This document shows, piece by piece, positions 25,053 to 33,975 of a DNA stretch of 64,000 nucleotides; position 1 is the first letter of the stretch; each line of letters starts with the position of its first letter. Both the position numbers and the translations under genes were made by a program. This stretch comes from Streptomyces thermolilacinus SPC6 (GTDB lineage: Bacteria > Actinomycetota > Actinomycetes > Streptomycetales > Streptomycetaceae): NCBI RefSeq assembly GCF_000478605.2, contig NZ_ASHX02000001.1, positions 62,001 through 126,000 on the forward strand. The letters are read 5' to 3'. The notes under the pieces were generated by a model that was given only the letters and a program-made list of their open reading frames with translations, searched no databases and was not told the DNA's origin.

Positions 25053-26699
25053 TCAGAGGGTGCCGGTGATGCTCAGGTGGGTGGGCGTTCCGGTGGTGCC
25101 GGTCAGGGGGACCGGGACGGTCGGGGCCCAGGAGCGATCGGCGTGCCGGGTCGTGTGGAGGACCCTGCCGTCGGCGGTGACGGCGGCCACCTGGAGTTCG
25201 CCCGCCACGTGCGCGGCGCTGACGGACTTCGCCGTGACCGTGCCCCAGACACCGGCGAGGTCGCCGTACACGGACCAGCCACCCGCGCTGTTGCGGATCG
25301 TGTGGTACTGCTTCGTTCCGTTGTCCGTGGCGATGACGACGTGCGCGTCGGTGCCGACGCCCGCGATGGCCACGGACGAGACGGGGCCGGTGGTGCCGAC
25401 GGCCCTGCTCATGTCGCCCCAGCCGGTCCACTTGCCGGTGCCGGTGTCGCGGATGGTGTGGAACGGCTTGCCGCCGGTGACGGCGACGGTGTGGAGGTGG
25501 CCGCCGACGCTGGCCGTGGAGACGGACGTCACCGCCCCGATCGGCCCGACGGCCCCGGCCACGTCACCGAACCTGGTCCACTGGCCCGCGGCGTCGCGGC
25601 GGGTGTGGAACACCTTGTTCCCCGCGAGGGCGACGACGTGCAGCTCGTGGCCGATGGAGACGGCGGAGACCTGCCGGAGGTCGCCGAGCACCCCGGCGCG
25701 GGAGCCCACGTCCCCGAAGGCGCTCCAGGTGCCGTCGGCCGCGCGTATCGCGTGGCGCAGCTTTCCGGCGCCGTCGATGGCGAGGACATGGGTGTCCCGG
25801 CTGATGCCCGCCGCCGCGACCGCGCGGGCCGAGGCCAGGACACCGCCGATGCTGCCGGCCTCGGCCTGCACGTCGCGCAGGTCGCTCCAGGTGCCGTCGG
25901 CGAGCCGGACACCCTGGTAGAGGCCCTGACCGGCCTGGAGGAAGGTGCGGGACTTCCAGCCGTACTGCGCGGCCCGCACGTCGACGACCCACTGGCGGAG
26001 GTCGTCGACGCGGGCGGCCTCGGCGTTCCTGCGGGTCTCGGTCTCGGGGGTGCCGAGGCAGCCCGCCTTCCACGAACGGCTGGCGAGGGCGACGACCTCC
26101 CCCGCGGCGTTGGTGACGGGCCCGCCCGCGTCGCCCTGGCAGATGGCGTCACCGGCCTGGGCGCCCTCGATGGCGAGGGCGGTCGCCGTGGCGGACGTGG
26201 CGGTGAAGGCCGCCGTGTGGATCTTGTCCGGCACCCACGTCGTCTTCGTGCGGCCGTAGCCCGCGGCGGTCAGCGCGGTCCCGGCCGCCGGGGAGGCGTC
26301 GGCGATCCTGGCCGGGGTGATGCCGGTGGCCTGCCGGTCGAGCCGCGCCAGGAGGACGTCCCGGTCGGCGCGGGGGAACAGCTCGGCGATCGTGTAGGTA
26401 CCGGTTCCCAGGGTGACCTTCACCGGTTCCTGCGGCTTGCCGGGGGTGAGGCCGGTGCCGGGGGTGGTCGTGAAGCAGCTCTGCGAGGTGAGGAGCCACT
26501 GGGCCGCTATCAGGGTGCCGGAGCAGCCGCGGGCGTTGGTGCGGTCGCCCACGGTGATCTGGGCGGTGTGGGCGTGGGTGCCGCTCGTGTCGGGGGTGCC
26601 GATGGCGGCGACCGCCGAATGCGCCGGCAGCAGGCCGGCGCCGATCACGGCGGTCAGGCCGACGGCCATCCAGGCGGACCGTGGACGGGCACGAAGCAT
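25053..26699 (-). CDS. secreted S1-family pseudo-protease with C-terminal lectin-like repeats
   Basis: 548 residues from ATG 26699 (AGGGAGACCTCC upstream). Signal peptide: SAWMAVGLTAVIGAGLLPAH. Residues about 35-240 have the chymotrypsin fold, but the catalytic His site reads WLLTSQSCF instead of LTAAHC, and the Ser site reads CQGDAGGPV instead of GDSGGP. Both His and Ser are replaced (by Ser and Ala), while the Asp-like RDVLLARLD remains. The C-terminal 300 residues form about six repeats of roughly 45 residues with motifs such as GTWSAFGDVGSRAG and GQWTRFGDVAGAVG. They resemble beta-propeller lectin (PLL/tachylectin-like) repeats. Proteolysis is unlikely; substrate or glycan binding is more plausible. 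Confidence 0.83.
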   Translation of the reverse strand: MLRARPRSAWMAVGLTAVIGAGLLPAHSAVAAIGTPDTSGTHAHTAQITVGDRTNARGCSGTLIAAQWLLTSQSCFTTTPGTGLTPGKPQEPVKVTLGTGTYTIAELFPRADRDVLLARLDRQATGITPARIADASPAAGTALTAAGYGRTKTTWVPDKIHTAAFTATSATATALAIEGAQAGDAICQGDAGGPVTNAAGEVVALASRSWKAGCLGTPETETRRNAEAARVDDLRQWVVDVRAAQYGWKSRTFLQAGQGLYQGVRLADGTWSDLRDVQAEAGSIGGVLASARAVAAAGISRDTHVLAIDGAGKLRHAIRAADGTWSAFGDVGSRAGVLGDLRQVSAVSIGHELHVVALAGNKVFHTRRDAAGQWTRFGDVAGAVGPIGAVTSVSTASVGGHLHTVAVTGGKPFHTIRDTGTGKWTGWGDMSRAVGTTGPVSSVAIAGVGTDAHVVIATDNGTKQYHTIRNSAGGWSVYGDLAGVWGTVTAKSVSAAHVAGELQVAAVTADGRVLHTTRHADRSWAPTVPVPLTGTTGTPTHLSITGTL

Positions 26700-26886
26700 G
26701 GAGGTCTCCCTGCGTCGATGGGACATCACATTCCCTGCGTGGACGCGGTGTTGGAGGAGCACAGGAACACCACGACCGTGAGATCCCGTGCAGACTACCC
26801 GGGAAACCAGCGGCTGTGATCTTGAACTCGCGGGATTGTGACGGTCGTTGACGCCAGGCGGGACCTCAAGGCCGCAGGCGGGGGTG

Positions 26887-27327
26887 TCAGCCGTAGGTGC
26901 GGCGGCACAGCTCGGCGAGGGAGGGGTCCACGGTGCCCCGCGCCGCCTGGCACAGGTCGCGCATCTGGACGGTCCGCGCCGCGGTGGGCCGGGGCACGGC
27001 CACGGGCGGCGCGGCGCCGGGGCCCTCGGCGCCGTGGGTGCGCCCCTGCGCGGAAGGGCGGCCCTTCGCGTCGGCCGGGCCGGACGCGGACCCGGCGGTG
27101 TGCCGCGAGGCCGCCGTGCGGGGCGGGGCGGCATCGGACTCGGCCAGCTCCTCGCGCGGGGAGGCCGGTGCCGGGGCAGGGGCGGAGGGTGCGGACGTGG
27201 GCGGGCGCTCCCGGGCCGGCGGCTCGCCCACGGGGGACGGCGCGGCGGGACGGCCCTGTACGGAGGTACATCCGGCGAGCGTGAGCAGGGCGGCCAGCAG
27301 GGCGGGAGCGAGGCGGGAGGTGCGCAT
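26887..27327 (-). CDS. putative lipoprotein
   Basis: 146 residues from ATG 27327. MRTSRLAPALLAALLTLAGC is a type II signal peptide with a canonical LAGC lipobox. A disordered Pro/Ala-rich spacer of about 80 residues follows, then a short conserved-looking tail with two Cys (RDLCQAARGTVDPSLAELCR). The tail may be the functional part, held away from the membrane by the spacer. Function unknown. No strong ribosome binding site precedes the ATG. Confidence 0.65.
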   Translation of the reverse strand: MRTSRLAPALLAALLTLAGCTSVQGRPAAPSPVGEPPARERPPTSAPSAPAPAPASPREELAESDAAPPRTAASRHTAGSASGPADAKGRPSAQGRTHGAEGPGAAPPVAVPRPTAARTVQMRDLCQAARGTVDPSLAELCRRTYG

Positions 27328-27555
27328 ACGGCCACGGTGCCCGCCCGCCGGGCGCCCGCGGGGCCCGACGTGCCGTCGGCCACCGTGACGGGTGAGGGGC
27401 GCTCGCCCGCCGCTGACGGCGCGCGGGGCCGAATGGGGGAGGCGGACGCCCGCAGCCACTCCCTTCCCAGTAGTGGAATAGTGAACGATCTGCTGGGGTT
27501 CCCCGTACGCAGCCCGGAGGGGCACACCGGGGGGGCGTACCGGAGAGGGAGCGCA

Positions 27556-27897
27556 GTGAGCGAGACGTACTACGAGTTCGGGACGGCCGCCGAGCGCTGG
27601 GACCGCGCGCAGATGTTCTTCGAGGCGAAGGAGTACCCGACCGTCGCCCGCATCCTGCGCGGCCTGGTCGCCGAGTACCCGGAGCAGACCGCCCAGCGGC
27701 TGCTGCTCGCCCGCGCCTACTACCACTCCGCCCAGCTGAGGCGCGCCGAGACGGAGCTGCGGGCCCTTCTGGAGCGCGACCCCGTCGAGGGGTACGCCCG
27801 CCTCATGCTCGGCCGCACCCTGGAGCGGCAGGGTCGTCACGAGGATGCGGCCCCGCACCTGCGGATGGCCGCCGCCATGTCGGGCGACCTGCCGTAG
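27556..27897 (+). CDS. tetratricopeptide-repeat protein
   Basis: 113 residues from GTG 27556 (GAGAGGGAG upstream). Two to three TPR units are visible: AAERWDRAQMFFEAKEYPTV, QRLLLARAYYHSAQLRRAET and YARLMLGRTLERQGRHEDAA. No signal peptide. Small TPR proteins of this type are conserved in Streptomyces; the binding partner is unknown. Divergent from the lipoprotein gene. Confidence 0.83.
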   Translation: MSETYYEFGTAAERWDRAQMFFEAKEYPTVARILRGLVAEYPEQTAQRLLLARAYYHSAQLRRAETELRALLERDPVEGYARLMLGRTLERQGRHEDAAPHLRMAAAMSGDLP

Positions 27898-28101
27898 CCG
27901 GACCGGCGTCGGGCCGCCCTCCCGGCGGGGGCCGTGCGGGGCGGGCGGCCCGACGCGACGGGCGGGGGCGTGGCGTGCGGGGCGGTGGGCCGCACGGCGG
28001 GAGCGGTGGTGCCGCCCGCTCGGTCACCCCCAGCATGGGCCGGCGGGCGGGGGCGCCGCGCGGGTCGGTGGGCCCCGGGTGCGGGCCGTTGGTCCCGTGA
28101 C

Positions 28102-28522
28102 GTGGACGTGTTCGACCTGCGCCGCAGGAGCGGCCTGTACCTCACGTACTACCCGCACGGCGACACGCGGCGGCGCGGCGTGGCGCTGCTGGCGCTCCGC
28201 GGACGTACCGGGTTTGCGGCTGGAACGCGGCGGGCGGGGAGCTGCCACCACCCGCCGGTCGTCCTGGAGTTCGCGGCGCTCGCCGGGCCTGGTGCCCGGG
28301 AGGCGCCCCCGCGGCGGCAGCGGCGGGGCCTGGAACTGATCCACCGCGCCCCTCGCCGACGTGGGCTCCCCGTACGCGGCGCTGCTCGCCGCGCTGCTGT
28401 CGCTGCTCCCGCCTGCCACGCCCGCCGACCTGGCCGCCGTGGCGAAGCTCGCCGCCTAGGGGCCGCCCGCCGAGGACGTCGGCCTCGACGCGTACGGCGG
28501 GACCGGCCTCCCGTACGGCTAG
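28102..28522 (+). pseudogene. narJ: narJ relic (nitrate reductase assembly chaperone)
   Basis: NarJ inserts the molybdenum cofactor into NarG. The recognisable start FDLRRRSGLYLTYYPHGDTR matches the conserved middle of NarJ. A later piece, in another frame after a likely extra C near 28350, reads ADVGSPYAALLAALLSLLPP then ATPADLAAVAKLAA. It ends in an in-frame TAG at 28457-28459, beyond which the match continues as GPPAEDVGLDAYG to a second TAG at 28520-28522. The N-terminal third is missing; the 200 bp before it shows no clear coding. Frameshift plus two stops make this non-functional. Confidence 0.72.
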
Positions 28523-28620
28523 AACGGCTCCGCGCCGCCCGGCACGTTCGTCGCGCCCGCCCCGGCGGACCCCGCCCACATGCCGCCCCTGTCCACCCCC
28601 GTGGATACCGGGGTCCGCCG

Positions 28621-28980
28621 ATGACCGCCTCCCCTGGACCGCTCGCCGTCGCCTACGACGGCACCGGCCTGCCGCTGTGGGTCGCCCTCCCGTACTTCTG
28701 CCTCGCGGTGTTCGCCGTCGGGCACGTGTGGCACTACCGGCGCGACCAGTTCGGCTGGACGAGCCACACGAACCTGCACGCGCCGACCTCGTGCCCGCTG
28801 TTCGCGGCGTGGCCGTTCACCGCCTGGTGCACGTATGGAGCGCCCCCGTCGGGTACCTGCCGCCCGTACCTGGTGTACCGGCGGAAGGCGTCCGCGACGG
28901 CGTACGGCACCACGGCCTCCCCGCACGGGCACGCCCCGGCGCGGCGCGAGGCGGGCACCCGGGAGGCGGGCCGCCGCTAG
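28621..28980 (+). pseudogene. narI: narI relic, internally deleted (nitrate reductase gamma subunit)
   Basis: NarI is the membrane cytochrome b subunit of respiratory nitrate reductase. From ATG 28621 the first 40 or so residues match its first helix and following loop: LPLWVALPYFCLAVFAVGHV, WHYRRDQFGWTS. The central helices with heme ligands are gone. The C-terminal part reappears in a shifted frame near 28818 as AVHRLVHVWSAPVGYL, and then in the original frame as RPYLVYRRK. The order narJ-narI is that of a normal nar operon, with narG and narH absent from this window. Confidence 0.7.
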
Positions 28981-29138
28981 ACTGCCGGCTTCGTTCACTC
29001 GGCAGGTGGCGGTGTCGGGCAGGGGGAGGGTGGGGTGTCGCGAAACCCGAGAAGCGAGTTCCTTGGTGGCCCGGCCTGGATGTGCTTGAGCATCCTGTTC
29101 TTCGGATGGACGGCGGCCAGTAGCGGCACCACGCCCTG

Positions 29139-29252
29139 GTGAGGGCCGCCGCGACGCTGATGCTGGTGGCCTGGGTGGTGTTGCCGGCGAGGCACCTGCT
29201 GCGACGTGCCCGTGACCGTAGGTCCTCCGAGTCGGATGAACCGGCAACCTGA
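29139..29252 (+). CDS. possible small single-helix membrane protein
   Basis: 37 residues from GTG 29139: RAAATLMLVAWVVLPARHLL forms one hydrophobic helix followed by a basic, then acidic tail. A preceding short frame (MCLSILFFGWTAASSG) ends in overlap with this GTG and may be part of the same decayed gene. No ribosome binding site is evident, so this may be another relic. Confidence 0.3.
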   Translation: MRAAATLMLVAWVVLPARHLLRRARDRRSSESDEPAT

Positions 29253-29387
29253 GGGACGCCGAGACAGGGCATCGATTTCCCAAGCGCGGCGCCCTGGTCG
29301 ACAGGCCGGTAGGCCGCTCGGGACCACCTCCGGGTAGGGTGGGCAGGCTCCGGAGTACCGGGGCCCGATCGCATCCTGGGGTGGGGA

Positions 29388-30218
29388 ATGCCGAAGCACC
29401 GGTTGTCCAGAAAAGGCCGTTACATCGCTCTGACCACGACAGGGGCCGTCGTCGTGGCAGGCGCCCTGGCCGCGGCACAGAGCTCGATGGCGGCTCCGGC
29501 GTGGCCGGCGCAGAAGACCTACACAGGCCGGGCGTTCGACACCTGCGCCGCGCCCTCGCTCGCCGCGATGAAGGCCTGGAGAAAGGACGGCCACTACGGC
29601 GGCGTCGCGGTCTACGTCGGCGGCAAGAACCGCGGCTGCGCCCAGCCCAACCTGACCAAGTCCTGGGTGAAGTCGGTCGACACGCTGGGCTGGCGGGTCA
29701 TCCCCTTGTACGTCGGTGCCCAGCCGCCCTGCCAGAAGAGCAGGAACAAGGAGAGGTTCACCGCGGCGACAGCGGCCTCGGTCGGGGTGAGCAACGCCAA
29801 CGACGCCATCGCCAAGGCATCCGCGCTCGGTCTGAAAGCCGGAAGCCCCATCTACCTCAACATGGAGTCGTACGACATCACCGACAAGGCGTGCAACGAG
29901 GCGACCCTCGCCTACGTACGGTCCTTCACCAAGACCCTGCGGGCCAAGACCTACCGTGCCGGCCTCTACGGCTTCAGCAGCTCCAGCGCCAAGGCGATCG
30001 CCACCGCCAAGGACCGCAGGGACCTGCCGGGCAACCTCTGGTACGCCCTGTGGAACGGTCAGGAGACCACCACGAAGGACTGGCCCTGGGACCCGAAGCT
30101 GTACACGGGACACAGCCGCGGCCACCAGTACAAGGCCAACAGCAAGGAGACCCGCGGCGGCCACACCATCACCATCGACCGCAACGCCTGGGACGCCCCG
30201 GTCGCCATCATCGGCTGA
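29388..30218 (+). CDS. secreted DUF1906 (glycoside hydrolase-like) protein
   Basis: 276 residues. Signal peptide: basic start, then YIALTTTGAVVVAGALAAAQ and cleavage near SSMAAPA. The mature part is a single DUF1906 domain with TIM-barrel, GH25-like features: GRAFDTCAAPSLAAMKAW at the start (Asp on strand 1), YGGVAVYVGGKNRG, GWRVIPLYVGAQPPC, SPIYLNMESYD with a potential catalytic Glu, and a C-terminal IDRNAWD. DUF1906 domains are associated with cell-wall hydrolysis, but activity is rarely shown. Monocistronic, flanked by nar relics and insertion sequences. Confidence 0.85.
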   Translation: MPKHRLSRKGRYIALTTTGAVVVAGALAAAQSSMAAPAWPAQKTYTGRAFDTCAAPSLAAMKAWRKDGHYGGVAVYVGGKNRGCAQPNLTKSWVKSVDTLGWRVIPLYVGAQPPCQKSRNKERFTAATAASVGVSNANDAIAKASALGLKAGSPIYLNMESYDITDKACNEATLAYVRSFTKTLRAKTYRAGLYGFSSSSAKAIATAKDRRDLPGNLWYALWNGQETTTKDWPWDPKLYTGHSRGHQYKANSKETRGGHTITIDRNAWDAPVAIIG

Positions 30219-30277
30219 GCCCGGCCCGCGCGACGGCCCGTGACCGCCGACTGCCCGTCACCGAGCCCAGGGTCCTG

Positions 30278-30332
30278 GGGCTCGTCCGGCGGATCATGGG
30301 CCGAGCCAGGGCCGGACCGAGGCGAGGGCCGG
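30278..30332. repeat. footprint of an IS5-family element end
   Basis: About 55 bp closely match the terminal 55 bp of the IS5-family element at 31177, in the same orientation, with one extra base and a handful of mismatches (shared core GATCATGGG and GAGCCAG, CGAGGCGAGGG). The rest of this copy is missing. It shows that a related element once sat upstream of the methyltransferase gene. Confidence 0.65.
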
Positions 30333-30385
30333 CCAGTGCCCTAATCGTGTTGACCGCCCCCGGCAGGCAGTGCTGGAGTCGGCAC

Positions 30386-31126
30386 GTGGACAGCATCCCC
30401 GCCAACCGGCGGCTCTGGAACAAGATCAGCAGCGCCTACCAGCACGAGCACGACCCGCAAATCGGCGCCACACCCCGGCTGTGGGGCATGTACTCCATCC
30501 CCGACGCGCACCTGCACGCCCTGGGCGACGTCACCGGCAAGCGCGTCCTCGAACTCGGCTGCGGCGCCGGCCAGTGGTCCAGGGCGCTCGCCGCCGAGGG
30601 CGCCACCGTGGTCGGACTCGACCTGTCCGAAGCCCAACTCGCCGCAGCGGCCCGCGCGATGGGAGCGGCCCGCTACTCGCTAGTGCAAGGCGCCGCCGAA
30701 CAACTCCCCTTCGCCGCCGACAGCTTCGACCTGGTGTTCTGCGACTTCGGTGGGCTCAGCTGGGCGCCCCCGCACCTGGCCGTCCCGCAGGCCGCACGCG
30801 TCTTGGGCCGCGGCGGGCGCCTGGTGTTCAACGTCGCCAGCCCATGGTTCGAAGCTTGCTACGACGAAGCCGCCAGCCGCGTGACCACGACGCTGCAGCA
30901 GGACTACTTCGGGCTGAACACCATCGCCGAAGACGACGGCGCGACCAGCTATCAGCTCACCTACGGCGACTGGGTCAAGGTCCTGCGCGGCGCGGGTCTC
31001 ATCATCGACGACCTCATCGAGCCGCGGCCCGGACTCGGAACACCCAACGGCTACAACGAAACCGACCCACCCGACTGGGCACACCGCTGGCCGGCGGAAC
31101 TGCTCTGGGTAACCCGCAAACCGTAA
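30386..31126 (+). CDS. SAM-dependent methyltransferase (class I)
   Basis: 246 residues from GTG 30386, with GGAG upstream. SAM-binding motif I is RVLELGCGAGQWSRALAAEG, then VVGLDLSEAQLA (motif II) and FDLVFCDFGGLSWAPPH; the pattern is that of UbiE/COQ5-like type 11 methyltransferases. Cytoplasmic. The substrate is unknown. The gene lies between two related insertion sequence ends and has slightly lower GC and more varied codons than its neighbours. It may have arrived with the mobile elements. Confidence 0.87.
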   Translation: MDSIPANRRLWNKISSAYQHEHDPQIGATPRLWGMYSIPDAHLHALGDVTGKRVLELGCGAGQWSRALAAEGATVVGLDLSEAQLAAAARAMGAARYSLVQGAAEQLPFAADSFDLVFCDFGGLSWAPPHLAVPQAARVLGRGGRLVFNVASPWFEACYDEAASRVTTTLQQDYFGLNTIAEDDGATSYQLTYGDWVKVLRGAGLIIDDLIEPRPGLGTPNGYNETDPPDWAHRWPAELLWVTRKP

Positions 31127-31176
31127 GTTCCGCCGCGCCGAGACGTGAAGGCATCCCCTCGCCGAGCAGGCCTTAA

Positions 31177-32128
31177 GGGCTGTCCGACTGATCATGGGCG
31201 GAGCCAGAGCCGGATCGAGGCGAGGGTGACGGTCCCGTGCAAGACGTAGGCGCGTTTGTCGAAGCGTGTGGCCACGGCCCGGAAGGTCTTCAACGCGTTG
31301 ATCGTCCGCTCCACTTCGTTCCTGCGTTTGTAGATCGTCTTGTCGAAGCCGACGGGCCGTCCGCCCCTGCTGCCGCGTCTTTTGCGGTGGGCCCGCTGAT
31401 CTCGGGGTTCGGGAACGGTGTGCTGATCTGGCGACGTCGCAGGTAGCGGCGGTTGCGCCGGGAGGAATACGCCTTATCGCCGCCCAGGTGGTCGGGCCGG
31501 GTGCGCGGATGCCCGCCACCCGGGCGGTGGACACGGATGCGTTCCATGACCGGGATGAGCTGCGGGGCGTCGCCCCACTGGCCCGGCGTGATCAGCAGCG
31601 CCAGCGGGCGGCGTCCGCCTTCACCGGCCAGGTGGATCTTGCAGGTCAGGTCGCCCCCGGGAGCGACCGAGTCCCTCGTCTGGGCGATGGTGCCGGGGCG
31701 TGCTTCTTTTCCCGGCACCCGCGGAGGTCTCCTGCGCGCTCCCGCCGCATGCTGACGACTCCCCGGCAGGACGTGGAGTCCACGCTCACCATCGACCAGT
31801 CGATACGGCCCTCGGCATCAGCGTCGGCCAGCACGGCCGCGAAGACCTTGTCCCACGTGCCGTCCGCCGACCACCACCGGTGCCGCTCGTAGACGGTCTT
31901 CCACGGACCGAAACGCACAGGCAGATCCCGCCAGGGAACCCCAGTGCGCTGTCGAAACAGGATCCCGTTGATGATCCTGCGATGACTGACCCGACGACCC
32001 CCACGCCGCCCGGACTCGGGCAGATGCGGCTTCAGTCCGGCCCGCTCCTCATTCGTGGGATCCACCCGCCCCCTGACCATGCCAACGAACCAACCCACGA
32101 ACGGCCACAAGATCCGCCGGACAGGCCC
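31177..32128 (-). mobile_element. IS5-family insertion sequence, degenerate
   Basis: The left end GGGCTGTCCGACTGATC (31177-31193) and the right end GATCCGCCGGACAGGCC (32111-32127) are imperfect inverted repeats matching at about 14 of 17 positions. They enclose a frameshifted DDE transposase on the minus strand. Length about 950 bp. No clear target-site duplication is visible. The element is probably immobile. Confidence 0.7.
31192..32080 (-). pseudogene. IS5-family transposase, at least two frameshifts
   Basis: Begins at ATG 32080 (MVRGRVDPTNEERAGLKPHL). The N-terminal frame covers the helix-turn-helix-like part and first Asp region (GRIDWSMVSVDSTSC) to about 31720. It then shifts to the frame containing GLTCKIHLAGEG-like sequence and the second Asp region (HLGGDKAYSSRRNRRYLRRR). 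Near 31410 it shifts again to FDKTIYKRRNEVERTINALK and on to ASIRLWLRP, with stop at 31192-31194. All three DDE segments survive but in different frames, so active transposase requires recoding or is lost. Single programmed frameshifts occur in some IS5 elements; two make decay more likely. Confidence 0.72.
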
Positions 32129-32241
32129 TTGGACCGTTGCCAGAGGATGCTGGTGAGCCGGGCGCACCCCGGACTTCGGCGTCGAGCAGCGTCGTTCCCG
32201 GCACGGGCCACGCCTCCCGCCTGCGACGGTACGGCCGGGTG

Positions 32242-32334
32242 GTGTCCGTCTCGCCGCGTAAGCTGTTGGCTCGTATGCCCGTCTGTGAGGTCTACGCCCA
32301 CACTGACGGCTTCCCGTTCGACCCGAAGGACTGA
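32242..32334 (+). CDS. possible small protein or truncated gene end
   Basis: 30 residues from GTG 32242: SVSPRKLLARMPVCEVYAHT then DGFPFDPKD, ending three bases before the next gene's start. The spacing suggests co-transcription with the deoxyribosyltransferase-like gene. It may be the 3' remnant of a gene truncated by the insertion sequence 114 bp upstream. No family recognised. Confidence 0.3.
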   Translation: MSVSPRKLLARMPVCEVYAHTDGFPFDPKD

Positions 32335-32337
32335 GCC

Positions 32338-32661
32338 GTGCCGGACCGACCTGAGATCGTCTGCATCTGCGGCTCTGCCCGGTTCGTGGACGAGATGAGC
32401 GCGGCGAACCGCGATCTGACCTTCGCAGGTGTCATCGTCGTCGCGCCAGGCGTCTTCCCGCGCGCCGAGGATCACGAACCGGACGAGTTGATCACCAACG
32501 AGCAGAAGACCGCGCTGGCCGCCCTCCACCTGCGCAAGATCGACTTGGCAGACCGGGTTCTGGTCGTCAACCCAGGCGGGTATATCGGCGAGTCCACGAG
32601 CAGGGAGATCGCATACGCCCACGCCATCGGCAAGCCGATCTCGTTCACCGATCCCCTCTGA
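32338..32661 (+). CDS. nucleoside 2-deoxyribosyltransferase-like protein
   Basis: 107 residues from GTG 32338. Rossmann-like start EIVCICGSARFVDEM, central FAGVIVVAPGVFPRAEDHEP and the active-site-like C-terminal ADRVLVVNPGGYIGESTSRE with Glu, followed by IAYAHAIGKPI. This pattern belongs to the nucleoside 2-deoxyribosyltransferase/DUF4406 superfamily found often in phages, plasmids and genomic islands. It hydrolyses or exchanges N-glycosidic bonds of nucleosides or nucleotides. Location beside insertion sequences supports a mobile origin. Confidence 0.78.
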   Translation: MPDRPEIVCICGSARFVDEMSAANRDLTFAGVIVVAPGVFPRAEDHEPDELITNEQKTALAALHLRKIDLADRVLVVNPGGYIGESTSREIAYAHAIGKPISFTDPL

Positions 32662-32767
32662 CCAGCAGACGCTTCGTGGTGCGCGCGAGCGACGAGACTC
32701 GGTCGGCCTTGGAGCGTGTTGCCGGAGGATCTTCGAAGTCGTCGGGCGCAGCCCTGTGCTTGTGTCT

Positions 32768-33118
32768 CGTGACGTGGTCTCGGATGAGACGTGGGCCTCG
32801 CTCGGGCCGTTGTTCCCGGGCGTGAAGGCCACGGCCGCCCGCCCGTCGATCGACGCGCGGTCGTCGAGCAGACGGCTCGGCGGTTCCGCACGGGGCGCCG
32901 GGATGGCCCACCAGGGCTGCGACGTCGAGTGGATCGCAGGATCCGCCGTCGGCGTATGGGCTGTGGCAGACGGTCCATGGGCTCATCCGCCGCCGGCAGC
33001 GTGACGGCATCTGGCCCGAGCCGCTGACCCGGCTGCAGGCCCGGCAGACGCGGCCTGGCTGACCGCCTGGGGGTCGACACCGACTCCGCGATCCGCGGGG
33101 CCATCAACACGCCGTACG
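32768..33118 (+). pseudogene. second IS5-family transposase relic
   Basis: Plus-strand fragments of a transposase related to, but not identical with, the one at 31192-32080. DVVSDETWASLGPLFPGVKA opens in one frame. GRPPVDRRAVVEQTARRFRT follows in another, then GLWQTVHGLIRRRQRDGIWP (near 32955). The end reads RLGVDTDSAIRGAI, a degraded form of the first Asp region. Everything after it is missing. At least three frame changes; long dead. Confidence 0.6.
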
Positions 33119-33160
33119 CCTGGCATGTCGTGCCCCGCGCCAGCCGCGTCGTGTCCCGCG

Positions 33161-33895
33161 TCAGCCGCGGAGGCGGCCGTCGCGGCCCGGGGTCGTACCG
33201 TCCCGGCCGTCGGGGGTGCCGAGCGCCTGTGTGGCGATCACGGCGGCCTGGACGCGGCGCTCGACGCCCAGTTTGGCGAGGAGCCGGGAGATGTTGTTCT
33301 TGACGGTCTTCTCCGCCAGGTAGAGCCGCTTGCCGATCTCCCGGTTCGTCAGCCCCTCCCCCACCAGGGCGAGGATCTCCCGCTCACGGTCCGTCAGCCC
33401 GGACAGGGTGGACGCGGCCTGCTCCCTGGGCTCCTCGGCGCCTCCCCGCAGCCGGGCCATCACACGGGCGGTGGCGCCGGGGTCGAGCATCGACTGGCCC
33501 GACGCGACCGTGCGCACGGCGTGGACCAGGTCGGTTCCGGTGATCTGCTTCAGCACGTACCCGGAGGCGCCCGCCATGATGGCGTCGAGCAGGGCCTCCT
33601 CGTCGTCGAACGAGGTCAGCATCAGACAGGCCAGCTCCGGCATGCGCGAACGCAGTTCCCGGCAGACGCTGACGCCGTCCCCGTCCGGGAGGCGGACGTC
33701 CAGGACGGCGACCCGGGGCCGCAGCGCGGGCACGCGCACCAGTGCCTGTTCGGCCGTGCCCGCCTCGCCGACCACGGTCAGGTCCGGCTCGGCGTCCAAC
33801 AGGTCGTGCACACCGCGGCGCACCACCTCGTGGTCGTCGAGGAGGAAGACCCTGACCGGTTCCTTCTCTCCGAGGCCGCCGCTGCTGTCCGTCAT
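33161..33895 (-). CDS. NarL/DevR-type response regulator (OsdR/DosR-like)
   Basis: 244 residues from ATG 33895 (CGGAGAG upstream; ATG 33910 is an alternative). The receiver domain starts [20 protein letters not shown]; the phospho-acceptor Asp is in [13 protein letters not shown]. The C-terminal LuxR HTH reads [20 protein letters not shown] followed by [20 protein letters not shown], closely matching DevR/DosR. A DevS-type kinase gene lies 855 bp away on the same strand, separated by an oppositely oriented PPOX gene. DevR-box-like palindromes lie just upstream, so autoregulation is likely. Role: transcriptional response to low oxygen, NO or redox stress. Confidence 0.9.
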   Translation of the reverse strand: MTDSSGGLGEKEPVRVFLLDDHEVVRRGVHDLLDAEPDLTVVGEAGTAEQALVRVPALRPRVAVLDVRLPDGDGVSVCRELRSRMPELACLMLTSFDDEEALLDAIMAGASGYVLKQITGTDLVHAVRTVASGQSMLDPGATARVMARLRGGAEEPREQAASTLSGLTDREREILALVGEGLTNREIGKRLYLAEKTVKNNISRLLAKLGVERRVQAAVIATQALGTPDGRDGTTPGRDGRLRG

Positions 33896-33975
33896 CGCAC
33901 TCTCCGTCATTCCGCCGACTCTCCGCCCGAAGGCGGATCCTCCCGCATCCTGCCCGCCGGGCGGGACGTGCGGCC

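Noticed and set aside
28980..29140. Further nar or membrane gene between narI relic and the DUF1906 gene
   Set aside because: Only short hydrophobic runs in conflicting frames; no match to NarK, NarG or NarH could be recognised by eye.
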